From Hyphomicrobiales bacterium (lineage in GTDB: Bacteria > Pseudomonadota > Alphaproteobacteria > Rhizobiales > Rhizobiaceae): 64,000 nucleotides of DNA. The stretch is taken from positions 423,959 to 487,958 of the forward strand of contig UBXG01000010.1 in assembly GCA_900469475.1 (NCBI GenBank), written 5' to 3'. Below are positions 8,873 to 17,728 of the stretch, piece by piece (positions within the stretch are counted from its first letter, which is position 1; every line of letters starts with the position of its first letter). The translations under genes and the position numbers were made by a program. The notes beneath the pieces were generated by a model. The model made no database searches, was not told the DNA's origin, and was given only the letters and a program-made list of their open reading frames with translations.

Positions 8873-9019
8873 GGCGCAGTCGGGCAAAACCCGAGCAATC
8901 GGCCCGGCGGGTCGATTGTAGCGATGAACGCCCTGAGCCCTAGCGAAGGGCCGAGTGGTGCGTCGTCTCGACTGCGTCTGGGCGGAACCTTGACGAGGGC
9001 GGATCGACGCCTGAGGGCT

Positions 9020-9409
9020 TCAATCCGTGTAGGGAGCGCAGACGTCTCGCAGGAAACGTGTCGCTCCCTCTTCATCGATTTCTCCGGCGGCCACTGCTAC
9101 GACGAAGCTGTAAAGATTGGCGTCTGTCGTTTGAATACGGTAGCCGTTTTCCATAAGAAAGACGGCTGTCGCCACGATGGCGATGCGCTTGTTGCCATCT
9201 ATGAAGGCGTGGTTTTTCGCGAGCCCGAATAGATAAGCGGCCGCTAGTTCGATGATATCATCACTGCCGCATTGAGCTTTGTTAATCGAGCGTGCCAAGG
9301 CGGATTCAAGGGAGCCCTCGTCTCGTAGACCATAGGAGCCGCCGAACCTTTTGATTTGCATCTTATGCAATTGCTCAATGAGCGGCCTAGTCAGGAAGAT
9401 AAAGGGCAT
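9020..9409 (-). CDS. doc: Doc-type toxin (Fic/Doc fold) of a toxin-antitoxin pair
   Basis: A 129-residue protein with the Doc motif HAFIDGNKR at residues 67-75, matching HxFx(D/N)GNKR. Characterised Doc proteins phosphorylate elongation factor Tu and stop translation; that role is inferred here. The start ATG overlaps the antitoxin stop by one base (TAATG), which implies translational coupling. Doc usually pairs with a Phd antitoxin; here the partner is an AbrB-fold protein, a less common hybrid arrangement. The pair sits just downstream of and convergent with parC. Confidence 0.92.
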   Translation of the reverse strand: MPFIFLTRPLIEQLHKMQIKRFGGSYGLRDEGSLESALARSINKAQCGSDDIIELAAAYLFGLAKNHAFIDGNKRIAIVATAVFLMENGYRIQTTDANLYSFVVAVAAGEIDEEGATRFLRDVCAPYTD

Positions 9410-9630
9410 TATTCTGCCAGCTTCTTCAGTGCAACTTTGTATTGATCCATGAAGCGCTGCGCATGCTCCATCTGGCGTGCAAAATCCGCGTCAGCCGGCT
9501 GCATCAGCAATCCGCCATCTTTCAAACTGAGTTCCAAGCTGTCACCGGCTCCGAGACCAAGCTGATCCAAGACTTCTTTCGGAATGATAACGCCTTCGGA
9601 ATTGCCGATCTTGCGGATGGTGACGTTCAT
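9409..9630 (-). CDS. AbrB/MazE-type antitoxin
   Basis: A 73-residue protein whose first 45 residues form the SpoVT-AbrB swapped-hairpin DNA-binding fold (KIGNSEGVIIPKEVLDQLGL, then GDSLEL). The charged C-terminal helix (about 48-73) is the part expected to bind and neutralise the toxin. It comes first in the operon and its stop overlaps the toxin start. GGAG 9-12 bases before the start is a good ribosome binding site and overlaps the end of a 29-bp palindrome, so binding there would block both transcription and translation. Confidence 0.92.
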   Translation of the reverse strand: MNVTIRKIGNSEGVIIPKEVLDQLGLGAGDSLELSLKDGGLLMQPADADFARQMEHAQRFMDQYKVALKKLAE

Positions 9631-9639
9631 GTCTCAGCT

Positions 9640-9668
9640 CCAATGTGATAACCTAGTTATAACATTGG
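9640..9668. promoter_or_regulatory. 29-bp palindromic operator of the AbrB-Doc operon
   Basis: The segment is symmetric about base 9654: 12 of 14 position pairs are complementary, with outer arms CCAATGT/ACATTGG and inner arms ATAAC/GTTAT. It ends nine bases before the antitoxin ATG and covers part of its ribosome binding site. An AbrB-fold antitoxin binding here would autorepress the operon, as in other toxin-antitoxin systems (inference). Confidence 0.75.
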
Positions 9669-9680
9669 AAGAGGACTACT

Positions 9681-10577
9681 TCAATGCGCAAGGCTCTGTG
9701 CGGCGATTGCTGCTCTGGTTTTCACCCGGACCTGCCATAGCGAGTGAGCGGCCAGTGCCAGGATCAGTATCGCGCCGCCGGCGAGCGTCATGTTGGTCGG
9801 GGCCTCCGAGAAGATCAGCCAGACCCAGATCGGCGCCAAGATCGTTTCCAGGAGGTAGAACATCGCCACTTCCGGTGCCGAAAGAAAACGCGTGCCCGTC
9901 GCAAGGCACCAGAAGGAAAGCGGCATCAGCACGGCGCCGTCGAAAAGGATCCAGCCGGGATGGTCGATGGAAAAGCCCGAGGGCACCATATGATAGAGCC
10001 CGACTGCCGCCGGAATGACGGCCGCCAGCAAGGAAGCAAAACCCATATCCCGGCCTGAGGCGCGACTGATCGTGATGGCGCAGGCGATGGAAAGCGATGC
10101 GAGCACGGAAAGCGCGTCGCCAAGCAGATGCCCAGCCTCCATGCCGTCACCGACAATCAGACCAACACCGAGGATCATGACAGCCATGGTAATGAAGGTG
10201 GAAAGGGCAGGGCGCTCTTTCAGGAAAATCCAGGACAGCAGCGCGGTGAACATCGGGTTGAGTGCGATGATGAAGACCACATTTGCCGCCTTGGTATAAT
10301 AGACGGCGAGAAGAAAGGTGATGGTGGTCAGCCCATAGAAGAAGCCAACGGGAATTCCGAGCCAGCCCGGCAGCACAGTCTTCAGCGAGCCAGTGACCCG
10401 GTGAATGACGAAAAGGGCGGCCAGCGCCACGACGATGGTCGCAAGGCTGCGAGCCGACAGCACCGACCAGACTTCACCGCTGGAAAGCCGTATCAGCGGG
10501 ATATCCATCGACAGCGCCAGACCGCCGAGCGTCGTCAGCAGCAGGCCCTTCTTATGGTCCGAGAGATGGGAAAACAT
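9681..10577 (-). CDS. EamA/DMT-superfamily inner-membrane transporter
   Basis: A 298-residue protein with about ten hydrophobic segments arranged as two EamA repeats (about 10-140 and 150-285), the layout of drug/metabolite exporters such as RhaT and YdcZ relatives. The first repeat ends with the typical FLKERP loop before a TM helix. Its ATG begins directly after the bpt stop codon with no gap, so the two are co-transcribed and probably translationally coupled. The substrate cannot be predicted; DMT proteins export amino acids, nucleosides or small metabolites. Confidence 0.85.
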   Translation of the reverse strand: MFSHLSDHKKGLLLTTLGGLALSMDIPLIRLSSGEVWSVLSARSLATIVVALAALFVIHRVTGSLKTVLPGWLGIPVGFFYGLTTITFLLAVYYTKAANVVFIIALNPMFTALLSWIFLKERPALSTFITMAVMILGVGLIVGDGMEAGHLLGDALSVLASLSIACAITISRASGRDMGFASLLAAVIPAAVGLYHMVPSGFSIDHPGWILFDGAVLMPLSFWCLATGTRFLSAPEVAMFYLLETILAPIWVWLIFSEAPTNMTLAGGAILILALAAHSLWQVRVKTRAAIAAQSLAH

Positions 10578-11357
10578 TCAGCGGAAGGTATCTTTGTCGC
10601 CGTCGGCTGCGGGGTCGAAACGTTCCCAGCCGCGCGGCGTCAGATGTTCCTGCGGCTGAAAGCGGGTCTTGTAGTCCATCTTGCGCGAGCCCTTGACCCA
10701 ATAGCCGAGATAGACGTGCGGCAACCCCAGCGCCTTCGTCCGCTTGATATGATCGAGGATCATGAAGGTGCCGAGTGATCGCTCGTCGAGATCGGGATTG
10801 AAATAGGAATAGACCATGGACAGCCCGTCGCTCATCACATCGGTCAGAGCCGCGGCCAGCAGTTCACCCTTCGGACGCTGCTCCAGCCCTGAACCTTCCT
10901 CGCGACGGCGATATTCGATGATGCGCGTGTTCACATGCGTGTCCTCGACCATGATCGCATAGTCGAGCACGGTCATGTCGGACATGCCGCCTTGCTGATG
11001 ACGATAGTCGAGATAGCGGCGGAAGAGCGAATATTGCTCGCTGGAGGGCTGCGCCGGAAATTCGGTGGCGATGATATCGCTGTTGGCCGTCAGCACCCGT
11101 TTCATCGATCGGGTGGGCTCGAACTCTTGCGCCAGGATGCGGACCGATATGCAGGCCCGGCACGATTCGCAGGCGGGACGATAGGCGATGTTCTGAGAAC
11201 GCCTGAAGCCGCCCTGCGTCAGGATATCGTTCATCTCGGCGGCACGAGGCCCCACAAGGTGCGTGAAGACCTTGCGTTCCATCTCATGCGGCAAGTACGG
11301 GCAGGAAGCCGGTGCCGTCAGATAAAACTGCGGAGATGGCGTCGACTGCGTGTTCAT
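10578..11357 (-). CDS. bpt: Aspartate/glutamate leucyltransferase (N-end rule)
   Basis: Transfers leucine from leucyl-tRNA to N-terminal Asp or Glu of proteins, marking them for ClpAP degradation through ClpS. The 259-residue protein has the ATE N-terminal region with the C-x(2)-C cluster ACESCRACISVR (around residue 60) and the ATE C-terminal block DEARSLGTFMILDHI-like (here DERSLGTFMILDHI) and HVYLGYW. It was formerly annotated as arginyltransferase. It overlaps nothing but is directly followed by the EamA transporter. Confidence 0.92.
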   Translation of the reverse strand: MNTQSTPSPQFYLTAPASCPYLPHEMERKVFTHLVGPRAAEMNDILTQGGFRRSQNIAYRPACESCRACISVRILAQEFEPTRSMKRVLTANSDIIATEFPAQPSSEQYSLFRRYLDYRHQQGGMSDMTVLDYAIMVEDTHVNTRIIEYRRREEGSGLEQRPKGELLAAALTDVMSDGLSMVYSYFNPDLDERSLGTFMILDHIKRTKALGLPHVYLGYWVKGSRKMDYKTRFQPQEHLTPRGWERFDPAADGDKDTFR

Positions 11358-11538
11358 CTGCCGTTGATTGACCTTTCTTTCGGCACCCGTTTTCTACCAG
11401 CATGGCCCAAGTTTAGAAAACGTCAACTACGTCCTTCGCTAAAGATCGAAGTTTCCTAATGGACCATGCACAGAAATATCTCCCGCGGGCCATCTGGCGC
11501 GGGGGAAATCATAGGGTGTCCTATGCTTATGCGTTGTT

Positions 11539-11997
11539 TTAGGCCGTCCGTGCGAAGACCGTGCCAAGCAGCAGGTCATGCACCAGCCGGCTGCGGTCGG
11601 TGAAAAGGCCCACCAGCAGGATCAGCGGCGTCAGGACGGAGTTCAGAATCCAGAACAGTGCCAGATGGACGATCGCCGTCAGGAAATCCATGCGCCGGCC
11701 ATCGACACGAACCATGGTGAGGCCCATGGCGCGCATGCCGAGCGAAGCCTGGTAGGGACCGCCGAGCGTCCAGCCGAAATAGAGGCCCGCAACGAGAACG
11801 AACAGCGCCGGATAAAGGAAGAAGCCGAGCCCCAGCGTCAGGATCGAAACGAAAAACAGCAGTACGGCCGCGGGAATGCACAGTAGCGCGACGATGATGT
11901 AATCGACGATGAATGCAAAGATGCGCCGGCTCAGCACGCCACTATAGGCGCGCCAGTCGTCCGGTGCTGCATAGAGCGGGCTGGGGTTTAGGCTCAT
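11539..11997 (-). CDS. RDD family inner-membrane protein
   Basis: A 152-residue membrane protein with three to four hydrophobic segments. RRIFAFIVDYIIV near residue 25 carries the Arg-Asp pattern that names the RDD family, and the last segment contains the TDRSRLVHDLLLGT signature. A strong AAGGAGG stands six bases before the ATG. RDD proteins are of varied or unknown function; some act in Na+/H+ exchange. It lies upstream of bpt on the same strand with a gap of about 180 bases, and downstream of hemB. Confidence 0.88.
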   Translation of the reverse strand: MSLNPSPLYAAPDDWRAYSGVLSRRIFAFIVDYIIVALLCIPAAVLLFFVSILTLGLGFFLYPALFVLVAGLYFGWTLGGPYQASLGMRAMGLTMVRVDGRRMDFLTAIVHLALFWILNSVLTPLILLVGLFTDRSRLVHDLLLGTVFARTA

Positions 11998-12073
11998 TGC
12001 TTTCCTCCTTGGGAAACATTCGCCGAAGATATGGTATCAGCTGCGGCAAATACAATAAGCCGGCAGCCCGAAG

Positions 12074-13087
12074 CTATTTCTTCGCCAGATGTCTCGCCAC
12101 GTCGACAGCGAAATAGGTGAGGATGCCGTCGCAGCCGGCGCGCTTGAAGGCGAGCAGGGTTTCGAGCATTACCTTCTCGCCGTCGATCCAGCCATTGGCG
12201 GCGGCAGCCTTGATCATCGCGTATTCTCCGGAGACCTGATAGGCGAAGGTCGGAAGACCGAAGGCTTCCTTCAGCCGCCAGCAGATGTCGAGATAGGGCA
12301 GGCCAGGCTTGACCATCAGCATATCGGCGCCTTCTTCGACATCGAGCGTGGCGTCGCGCACGGCTTCGGTGCCGTTCGCCGGATCGATGTAATAGGTCTT
12401 CTTGTCGCCCTTCAGCAGGCCGCCGGTCGAGATGGCCTCCCGATAGGGGCCATAGAAGGCCGAGCTGAATTTCGTCGCGTAGCTCATGATGCCCACGCTC
12501 TGGTGGCCGGCCGCATCGAGCGCCTGGCGGATCGCGCCGATGCGACCGTCCATCATTTCCGAAGGCGCGATGATGTCTGCTCCGGCATCCGCCTGGTAGA
12601 CCGCGGCACGCGCCACCTGTTCGACCGTCTCGTCATTGACGATTTCATTGCCGCGCAGGATGCCGTCATGGCCGTGGCTGGTGAAAGGGTCGAGCGCGAC
12701 ATCGGTGATGACGCCAATGTTCGGCACGGCCTTCTTGATTGCGGCGGTAGCGAGATTGATGAGATTGTTCTTCTCGAGGCTGTTGGAGCCGGTCTCGTCG
12801 CGCAGCTCCATTTCGATGTTGGGGAAGGTGGCAAGCGCGGGGATGCCGAGATCGGCCGCTTCCTTCGCCGCTTCTACCGCCATGTCCACGGTCATGCGGT
12901 TGACGCCAGGCATGGCAGGGATCGGCTCGACGATGCCGGTGCCGGGGATCACGAAGATCGGCCAGATGAGATCGTCGACCGTCAGCCGGTTTTCCTGCAC
13001 GAGACGGCGCGTCCAATCGGCCTTGCGGTTACGCCGCATGCGCCGGTGGCCGGTGATCTCGTCAACGAGATGCGTCTTGTTCTCCAT
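12074..13087 (-). CDS. hemB: Delta-aminolevulinic acid dehydratase (porphobilinogen synthase)
   Basis: Condenses two 5-aminolevulinate molecules to porphobilinogen in heme synthesis. The 337-residue protein has the two Schiff-base lysines K206 (YATKFSSAFYG) and K260 (MVKPGLPYLD). The metal-site segment is DVALDPFTSHGHDG (129-142), without the cysteine triad of zinc enzymes, so it belongs to the Mg-dependent type common in alphaproteobacteria. A heme A synthase gene in the same window (46941-48044) works downstream in the pathway. Its 5' side faces a divergent small membrane-protein gene. Confidence 0.96.
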   Translation of the reverse strand: MENKTHLVDEITGHRRMRRNRKADWTRRLVQENRLTVDDLIWPIFVIPGTGIVEPIPAMPGVNRMTVDMAVEAAKEAADLGIPALATFPNIEMELRDETGSNSLEKNNLINLATAAIKKAVPNIGVITDVALDPFTSHGHDGILRGNEIVNDETVEQVARAAVYQADAGADIIAPSEMMDGRIGAIRQALDAAGHQSVGIMSYATKFSSAFYGPYREAISTGGLLKGDKKTYYIDPANGTEAVRDATLDVEEGADMLMVKPGLPYLDICWRLKEAFGLPTFAYQVSGEYAMIKAAAANGWIDGEKVMLETLLAFKRAGCDGILTYFAVDVARHLAKK

Positions 13088-13230
13088 GATGCCGCCATCC
13101 TTCTTCGTCTATTTATGGCATTCTATATGGGGCGCGTACCTATCACGCCGTCCCCAGGATTCAAAACAAGGCGAAAGGCCGCAGCCATTATATTCTGGCG
13201 AGGCACGTGCCTCCTACGTATTGTTCGCGC

Positions 13231-13671
13231 ATGGAACCTGATTCTTCGACCGTACCCAAGAATACGCTGACGGACATCCTGTTCGTGCTATTCCTGCGGC
13301 TGATCGCGATCGCCTGCTTCTGGCTCGGCCTGCAATATTGGGCCATGCTGGTCGGTTACTCGCTGGACGGCCATGCGCGCTTCGATCTACTCGCTCTCCC
13401 TTGGAAGGTCGCGGGCGCCGGGCTTGCGGTGGTTTTCCCGGTCGCTGCCCTAGGCTTATGGCTTACTGTCTCGTGGGGGCCAGTCATGTGGGTGGTGGCG
13501 GCAGGTGGGCAGGCACTGATGTATGGCGTATGGCCGGAGATATTTGGATCCAATCCGCTGATCATGATCTTGCATGCCTGCGTCGCCGTGATCTATTGCC
13601 TTTTCCGCATCCTGCTATGGCAGGAAAAGCGCAGGCGCCGTCAGCAGCAGGTAATGGTTGATTTACCCTGA
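13231..13671 (+). CDS. Small four-helix membrane protein, probably DUF6163
   Basis: A 146-residue protein with four hydrophobic segments (about 14-40, 53-78, 81-100, 105-128) and a basic tail (EKRRRRQQQ). The ATG at 13231 (MEPDSSTV) is chosen over an in-frame ATG 24 bases upstream because it gives the compact membrane protein. I recall this type of protein next to the LdtR regulator in rhizobia, which supports it being real and envelope-related; the function is unknown. Confidence 0.75.
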   Translation: MEPDSSTVPKNTLTDILFVLFLRLIAIACFWLGLQYWAMLVGYSLDGHARFDLLALPWKVAGAGLAVVFPVAALGLWLTVSWGPVMWVVAAGGQALMYGVWPEIFGSNPLIMILHACVAVIYCLFRILLWQEKRRRRQQQVMVDLP

Positions 13672-13801
13672 GACAGCAACACTTCCTGGTAAGGTGCTGT
13701 TAAGCCTGCAGTTTAAGTAGAATTTTATGTGTATTCGATAGGGTCTCACTCAAGGCGGGAAGAAAACGACACCGCCAAACAAAACAGAGTGAGGCCAAGT
13801 C

Positions 13802-14320
13802 ATGATGAACACGAAAATCAAGCCGCAGGCAGTTGCAAACGCTCGGGATCAGCAGGTTGATGACATCCGGGCTCTCTACATGGAATCCCTTCACCTAGTC
13901 GAGCGTCTGCACCGCCGCCTGCTTGATGTTATCAAGGACGAGTTCGACCGTCAGGGTCGCGACGACGTCAACGCCGTCCAGGCGCTGCTCCTTTTCAATA
14001 TCGGCAATTCCGAGCTGACGGCCGGCGAACTGCGCTCGCGCGGTTTCTACCTCGGCTCCAACGTTTCCTACAACGTCAAGAAGCTGGTCGACCTCGGCTT
14101 CATCAACCATCAGCGCTCGCGCATCGACCGCCGCTCGGTCCGCATCAGCCTGACGGAAACCGGCCAGGATATCGCCGAAACCGTTGCCAAGCTCTATGAG
14201 CGCCACATCGGCTCGATCGACAAGGTCGGCGGCATCGGCACCGACGAGTTCACCCAGATGAACAAGCTCCTGCAGCGCCTCGACCGCTTCTGGAACGATA
14301 GCATCGCTTACCGCATGTAA
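13802..14320 (+). CDS. ldtR: MarR-family regulator, LdtR type
   Basis: A 172-residue winged-helix protein. The MarR-like DNA-binding core is at about 55-120 (AGELRSRGFYLGSNVSYNVKKLVDLGF, then RSRIDRRSVRISLTETG, the wing). In Liberibacter and Sinorhizobium the homologous LdtR controls an L,D-transpeptidase and stress tolerance; the next gene here is such an enzyme, so the assignment rests on family and context. The start is one of two adjacent ATGs (13802 or 13805) after GAGGCC. CTCACTC (13745-13751) and GAGTGAG (13787-13793) flank its probable promoter region. Confidence 0.85.
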   Translation: MMNTKIKPQAVANARDQQVDDIRALYMESLHLVERLHRRLLDVIKDEFDRQGRDDVNAVQALLLFNIGNSELTAGELRSRGFYLGSNVSYNVKKLVDLGFINHQRSRIDRRSVRISLTETGQDIAETVAKLYERHIGSIDKVGGIGTDEFTQMNKLLQRLDRFWNDSIAYRM

Positions 14321-14360
14321 GTAGCGGTGGTGGATCCATCAAAGACCTTCCGGTAAAAGC

Positions 14361-14391
14361 AAGCTGGACACGTTCCCTGCGTGTCCGGCTT
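14361..14391 (+). terminator. Terminator-like hairpin after ldtR
   Basis: AAGCTGGACACG (14361-14372) pairs with CGTGTCCGGCTT (14380-14391) with one mismatch and a 7-base loop. It is followed by TTAA rather than a long T run, so termination may be partial. Confidence 0.6.
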
Positions 14392-14832
14392 TAATGCGTT
14401 ACCGGCGCGGCTGTTGTGCGTTTTTTGCCACGTCCGTGCGTCACCTTCCGTCACATGTAACGTCCAGAGTAGCTAAGCCATTGACGCCGGTTCAAGACGC
14501 GCTATGAACCACGCGCAGTTGTGGTATTTTAGCAAATGCGGTTTGGCTTTTCCTCAAGGTCGCTCGGCAGGGCAAGTTCCGTGCCGGACGACACGAATTG
14601 GCCATATTGCTATGACAGCGGAAACTGACGGCAAGCGGCGTTCTCGAATTTCGATCTTAAGGCCTGAAAGTCTTCGCTTCGCAATATTGTGATAGTTCGT
14701 GGCGAAGTTTTTGGTGGTGCGTTAAGGCTGCGGATTGATACTGAGCGGCGTTACTTGGCGCGAGCTAGCGCTATTTACTGCTTCCTCTCTTGGCTGCGCA
14801 TGATTTGGATCGCAGTGTTGAACGGTTGGGAT
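14392..14832 (+). other. Long leader between ldtR and the L,D-transpeptidase gene
   Basis: No convincing gene is present in these 441 bases. A 62-codon open frame at 14504-14692 has no ribosome binding site and unremarkable codon use. The region probably holds the transpeptidase promoter and LdtR binding sites, but I could not pick out a specific site. An in-frame ATG at 14800 is an alternative start for the enzyme. Confidence 0.5.
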
Positions 14833-16146
14833 ATGTCGAAGAAAAACGGAATTGAACCCTTTTCGCGCCGCTCTTTCCTGCGGTCGGCCGCAACTCTTGG
14901 CGCTGCCGCACTGGCCGCTCCGGCCCTTGCGCAAAACGCAACTCCGCTTGAGGCGTTGATCAACGATCGCTCCCGCGGCAATTGGGACGACCAGTTCGAC
15001 GCCAAGGCTGCGGCGCGCACCGCCGCCGCCGTCCAGTCGAACGCGCCAATCCTCGGGCCGGATTCCGTACCGAACATTCAGCAGGCGATCGCGCAATATC
15101 AGAACATTGCCGCCAACGGCGGATGGCCGCAGATCAATCCGACAAGCCAGCAGGCGCTGCAGCTCGGTGCGACCGATCCGGCCGTACAGTCGCTGCGTCA
15201 GCATTTGATGATTACCGGCGACCTGCCGCGTGAGGCTGGTATATCTTCTGCCTTCGACTCCTATGTCGACGGTGCGGTCAAGCGTTTCCAAGCCCGTCAC
15301 GGACTGCCGGCAGATGGCGTTCTCGGAGATTTCACGCTGAAGGCGATGAACATTCCCGCCAATGTCCGTCTGCAGCAGCTCAACACCAATCTCGTCCGCC
15401 TCCAGACGTTCCCGTCCGACCTCGGCCGTCGTCACGTTATGGTCAATATCCCGGCGACACGTGTCGAAGCCGTCGAGGACGGTCAGGTGGCGCTGCGCCA
15501 CCAGGCGATCGTCGGTCGGGAATCGCGGCCGACGCATATCATCAATTCAAAGATCTACGAGGTCATCCTCAATCCATACTGGACGGCACCGCGCTCCATC
15601 GTCGTCAAGGACATAGTGCCCTTGATGCGCAAGGATCCGACCTACCTGACGAAGAACAACATTCGCCTTATTGACGGCAAGGGCCAGGAAGTGGCACCCG
15701 AAACGATCGACTGGAATTCGGACAAGGCGCCAGACCTGATGTTCCGTCAGGACCCGGGCAAGACCAACGCTATGGCGTCCACGAAGATCAATTTCCACAA
15801 CCCCAACAACGAATACATGCACGACACGCCGGAACAGGGCCTGTTCAACAAGTTGATGCGTTTCGATAGCTCAGGCTGCGTGCGCGTTCAGAACGTGCGC
15901 GACCTCGCGACCTGGCTGCTGGCCGAAACGCCCGGCTGGCCGCGTCAGCACATCGAGCAGGTCATCTCCACCCGCGTCAACACGCCGATCACCCTGGCGT
16001 CGGAAGTGCCTGTCTATTTCGTCTATATTTCGGCCTGGAGCGCCCGCGACGGCATCGTCCAGTTCCGCGACGACATCTATAATCTCGATGGCAATTCCCA
16101 GTTGGCGCTCAATACAACCCAGGGCATGGAGCAGCCGGTTCAATAA
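14833..16146 (+). CDS. L,D-transpeptidase (YkuD) with peptidoglycan-binding domain
   Basis: Cross-links peptidoglycan stem peptides 3-3 or attaches proteins to them in the periplasm. The 437-residue protein starts with a twin-arginine signal (SRRSFLRSAATLG, cleavage likely after ALAQ near residue 35). A peptidoglycan-binding-1 domain covers about 117-173 (FQARHGLPADGVLG), and the YkuD domain runs from about 210 to 385, with His330 in the HDT motif and the catalytic Cys349 in SSGCVRV. It follows ldtR on the same strand and is the probable target of that regulator (by analogy with LdtR-LdtP). The start at 14833 begins just before the Tat signal. A terminator follows. Confidence 0.93.
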   Translation: MSKKNGIEPFSRRSFLRSAATLGAAALAAPALAQNATPLEALINDRSRGNWDDQFDAKAAARTAAAVQSNAPILGPDSVPNIQQAIAQYQNIAANGGWPQINPTSQQALQLGATDPAVQSLRQHLMITGDLPREAGISSAFDSYVDGAVKRFQARHGLPADGVLGDFTLKAMNIPANVRLQQLNTNLVRLQTFPSDLGRRHVMVNIPATRVEAVEDGQVALRHQAIVGRESRPTHIINSKIYEVILNPYWTAPRSIVVKDIVPLMRKDPTYLTKNNIRLIDGKGQEVAPETIDWNSDKAPDLMFRQDPGKTNAMASTKINFHNPNNEYMHDTPEQGLFNKLMRFDSSGCVRVQNVRDLATWLLAETPGWPRQHIEQVISTRVNTPITLASEVPVYFVYISAWSARDGIVQFRDDIYNLDGNSQLALNTTQGMEQPVQ

Positions 16147-16175
16147 TTGGCATTGTTCGGATCCCATCTGCATGG

Positions 16176-16202
16176 AAGCCGCATCTCAGGATGCGGCTTT
16201 TT
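16176..16202 (+). terminator. Rho-independent terminator after the L,D-transpeptidase gene
   Basis: AAGCCGCAT (16176-16184) and ATGCGGCTT (16191-16199) form a perfect 9-bp stem with a 6-base loop, followed by a T run. Confidence 0.9.
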
Positions 16203-16420
16203 CGTTTGCCGGGGTCGCTCTGCGTAGAATGCTTACTGCGCCGCGCGTCCCTGGACGCGCAAAGGACGCAGTAACGCTTTGAAATGGCGCATAATCTTTT
16301 CCGAAATCCAGCAGGATTTCGGGATTATGCGCGCAAATGTCGCTGGTCGTATTGCTCTCCGGCGACCCTGACGTTAATACCGTTTGCATTGCCCTTCCGG
16401 CCCGTTCAGGAGCTTTCACG

Positions 16421-17719
16421 ATGACCAACGCGTCCACCGAACCCTTCTTCAATCGCTCGCTTGCCGATACCGATCCGGAAATCTTTGGTGCGATCGGCAA
16501 GGAACTCGGTCGCCAGCGGCACGAAATCGAACTGATCGCCTCGGAAAACATCGTCTCGCGCGCCGTGCTGGAAGCGCAGGGCTCGATCATGACCAACAAA
16601 TACGCCGAGGGATATCCAGGCAAGCGCTATTATGGCGGCTGCCAGTATGTCGATATCGCCGAGGAACTTGCCATCGAGCGCGCCAAGAAGCTGTTCGGCG
16701 TCAACTTCGCCAACGTTCAGCCGAATTCCGGTTCGCAGATGAACCAGGCCGTGTTCCTGGCGCTCTTGCAGCCCGGCGACACCTTCATGGGTCTCGACCT
16801 GAATTCGGGCGGTCACCTGACGCATGGTTCGCCGGTCAATATGTCCGGCAAGTGGTTCAACGTCGTATCCTACGGCGTGCGCGAAGGCGACAACCTGCTC
16901 GATATGGACGAGGTGCAGCGCAAGGCCGAGGAAACCAAGCCGAAGCTCATCATCGCCGGCGGCACGGCCTATTCCCGCATCTGGGACTGGAAGCGCTTCC
17001 GCGAGATCGCCGACAGCGTCGGCGCCTATCTGATGGTCGACATGGCCCACATCGCCGGTCTGGTTGCCGGTGGTCAGCATCCGTCGCCGTTCCCGCATTG
17101 CCATGTTGCCACGACGACCACGCACAAGTCGCTGCGCGGCCCGCGCGGTGGCATGATCCTCACCAATGACGAGGATCTGGCGAAGAAGTTCAACTCGGCC
17201 GTCTTCCCCGGCCTCCAGGGCGGCCCGCTGATGCATGTCATCGCCGCCAAGGCGGTTGCGCTCGGTGAAGCGCTGCAGCCGGAGTTCAAGGACTACGCTG
17301 CCCAGATCGTCAAGAACGCCAAGGCGCTTGCCGAAACGCTGATCTCCGGCGGCGTCGACGTCGTCTCGGGCGGCACCGACAACCACTTGATGCTGGTCGA
17401 TCTGCGCAAGAAGAACGCCACCGGCAAGCGCGCGGAAGCCGCCCTCGGCCGCGCCTACGTCACTTGCAATAAGAACGGCATTCCCTTCGACCCCGAGAAG
17501 CCCTTCGTCACCTCGGGTGTCCGTCTCGGCACGCCGGCTGGCACGACGCGCGGCTTCAAGGAAGCCGAATTCCGTGAAATCGGCAATCTGATCATCGAAG
17601 TGCTCGATGGCTTGAAGGTCGCCAATTCCGACGAAGGCAATGCTGCCGTCGAAGCTGCCGTGCGCGAGAAAGTGGTCAAGCTCACCGACCGCTTCCCGAT
17701 GTACGGCTACATGGGCTAA
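16421..17719 (+). CDS. glyA: Serine hydroxymethyltransferase
   Basis: Interconverts serine and glycine with tetrahydrofolate, the main source of one-carbon units. The 432-residue protein has the PLP lysine K236 in TTTTHKSLRGPRGG and the N-terminal ELIASENIVS block. AGGAG stands about nine bases before the ATG at 16421; an upstream in-frame ATG at 16337 would add 28 residues not found in the family. It heads the cluster glyA-nrdR-ribD-ribE, separated by nine bases from nrdR, so a shared transcript is likely. Confidence 0.98.
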   Translation: MTNASTEPFFNRSLADTDPEIFGAIGKELGRQRHEIELIASENIVSRAVLEAQGSIMTNKYAEGYPGKRYYGGCQYVDIAEELAIERAKKLFGVNFANVQPNSGSQMNQAVFLALLQPGDTFMGLDLNSGGHLTHGSPVNMSGKWFNVVSYGVREGDNLLDMDEVQRKAEETKPKLIIAGGTAYSRIWDWKRFREIADSVGAYLMVDMAHIAGLVAGGQHPSPFPHCHVATTTTHKSLRGPRGGMILTNDEDLAKKFNSAVFPGLQGGPLMHVIAAKAVALGEALQPEFKDYAAQIVKNAKALAETLISGGVDVVSGGTDNHLMLVDLRKKNATGKRAEAALGRAYVTCNKNGIPFDPEKPFVTSGVRLGTPAGTTRGFKEAEFREIGNLIIEVLDGLKVANSDEGNAAVEAAVREKVVKLTDRFPMYGYMG

Positions 17720-17728
17720 GGAGAGCGC

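Noticed and set aside
12089..13270. Long forward open frame opposite hemB
   Set aside because: It overlaps hemB over most of its length, has no family signature and no ribosome site; composition reflects the antisense of hemB.
14504..14692. 62-codon frame between ldtR and the transpeptidase gene
   Set aside because: No ribosome site or recognisable motif; more probably leader sequence.
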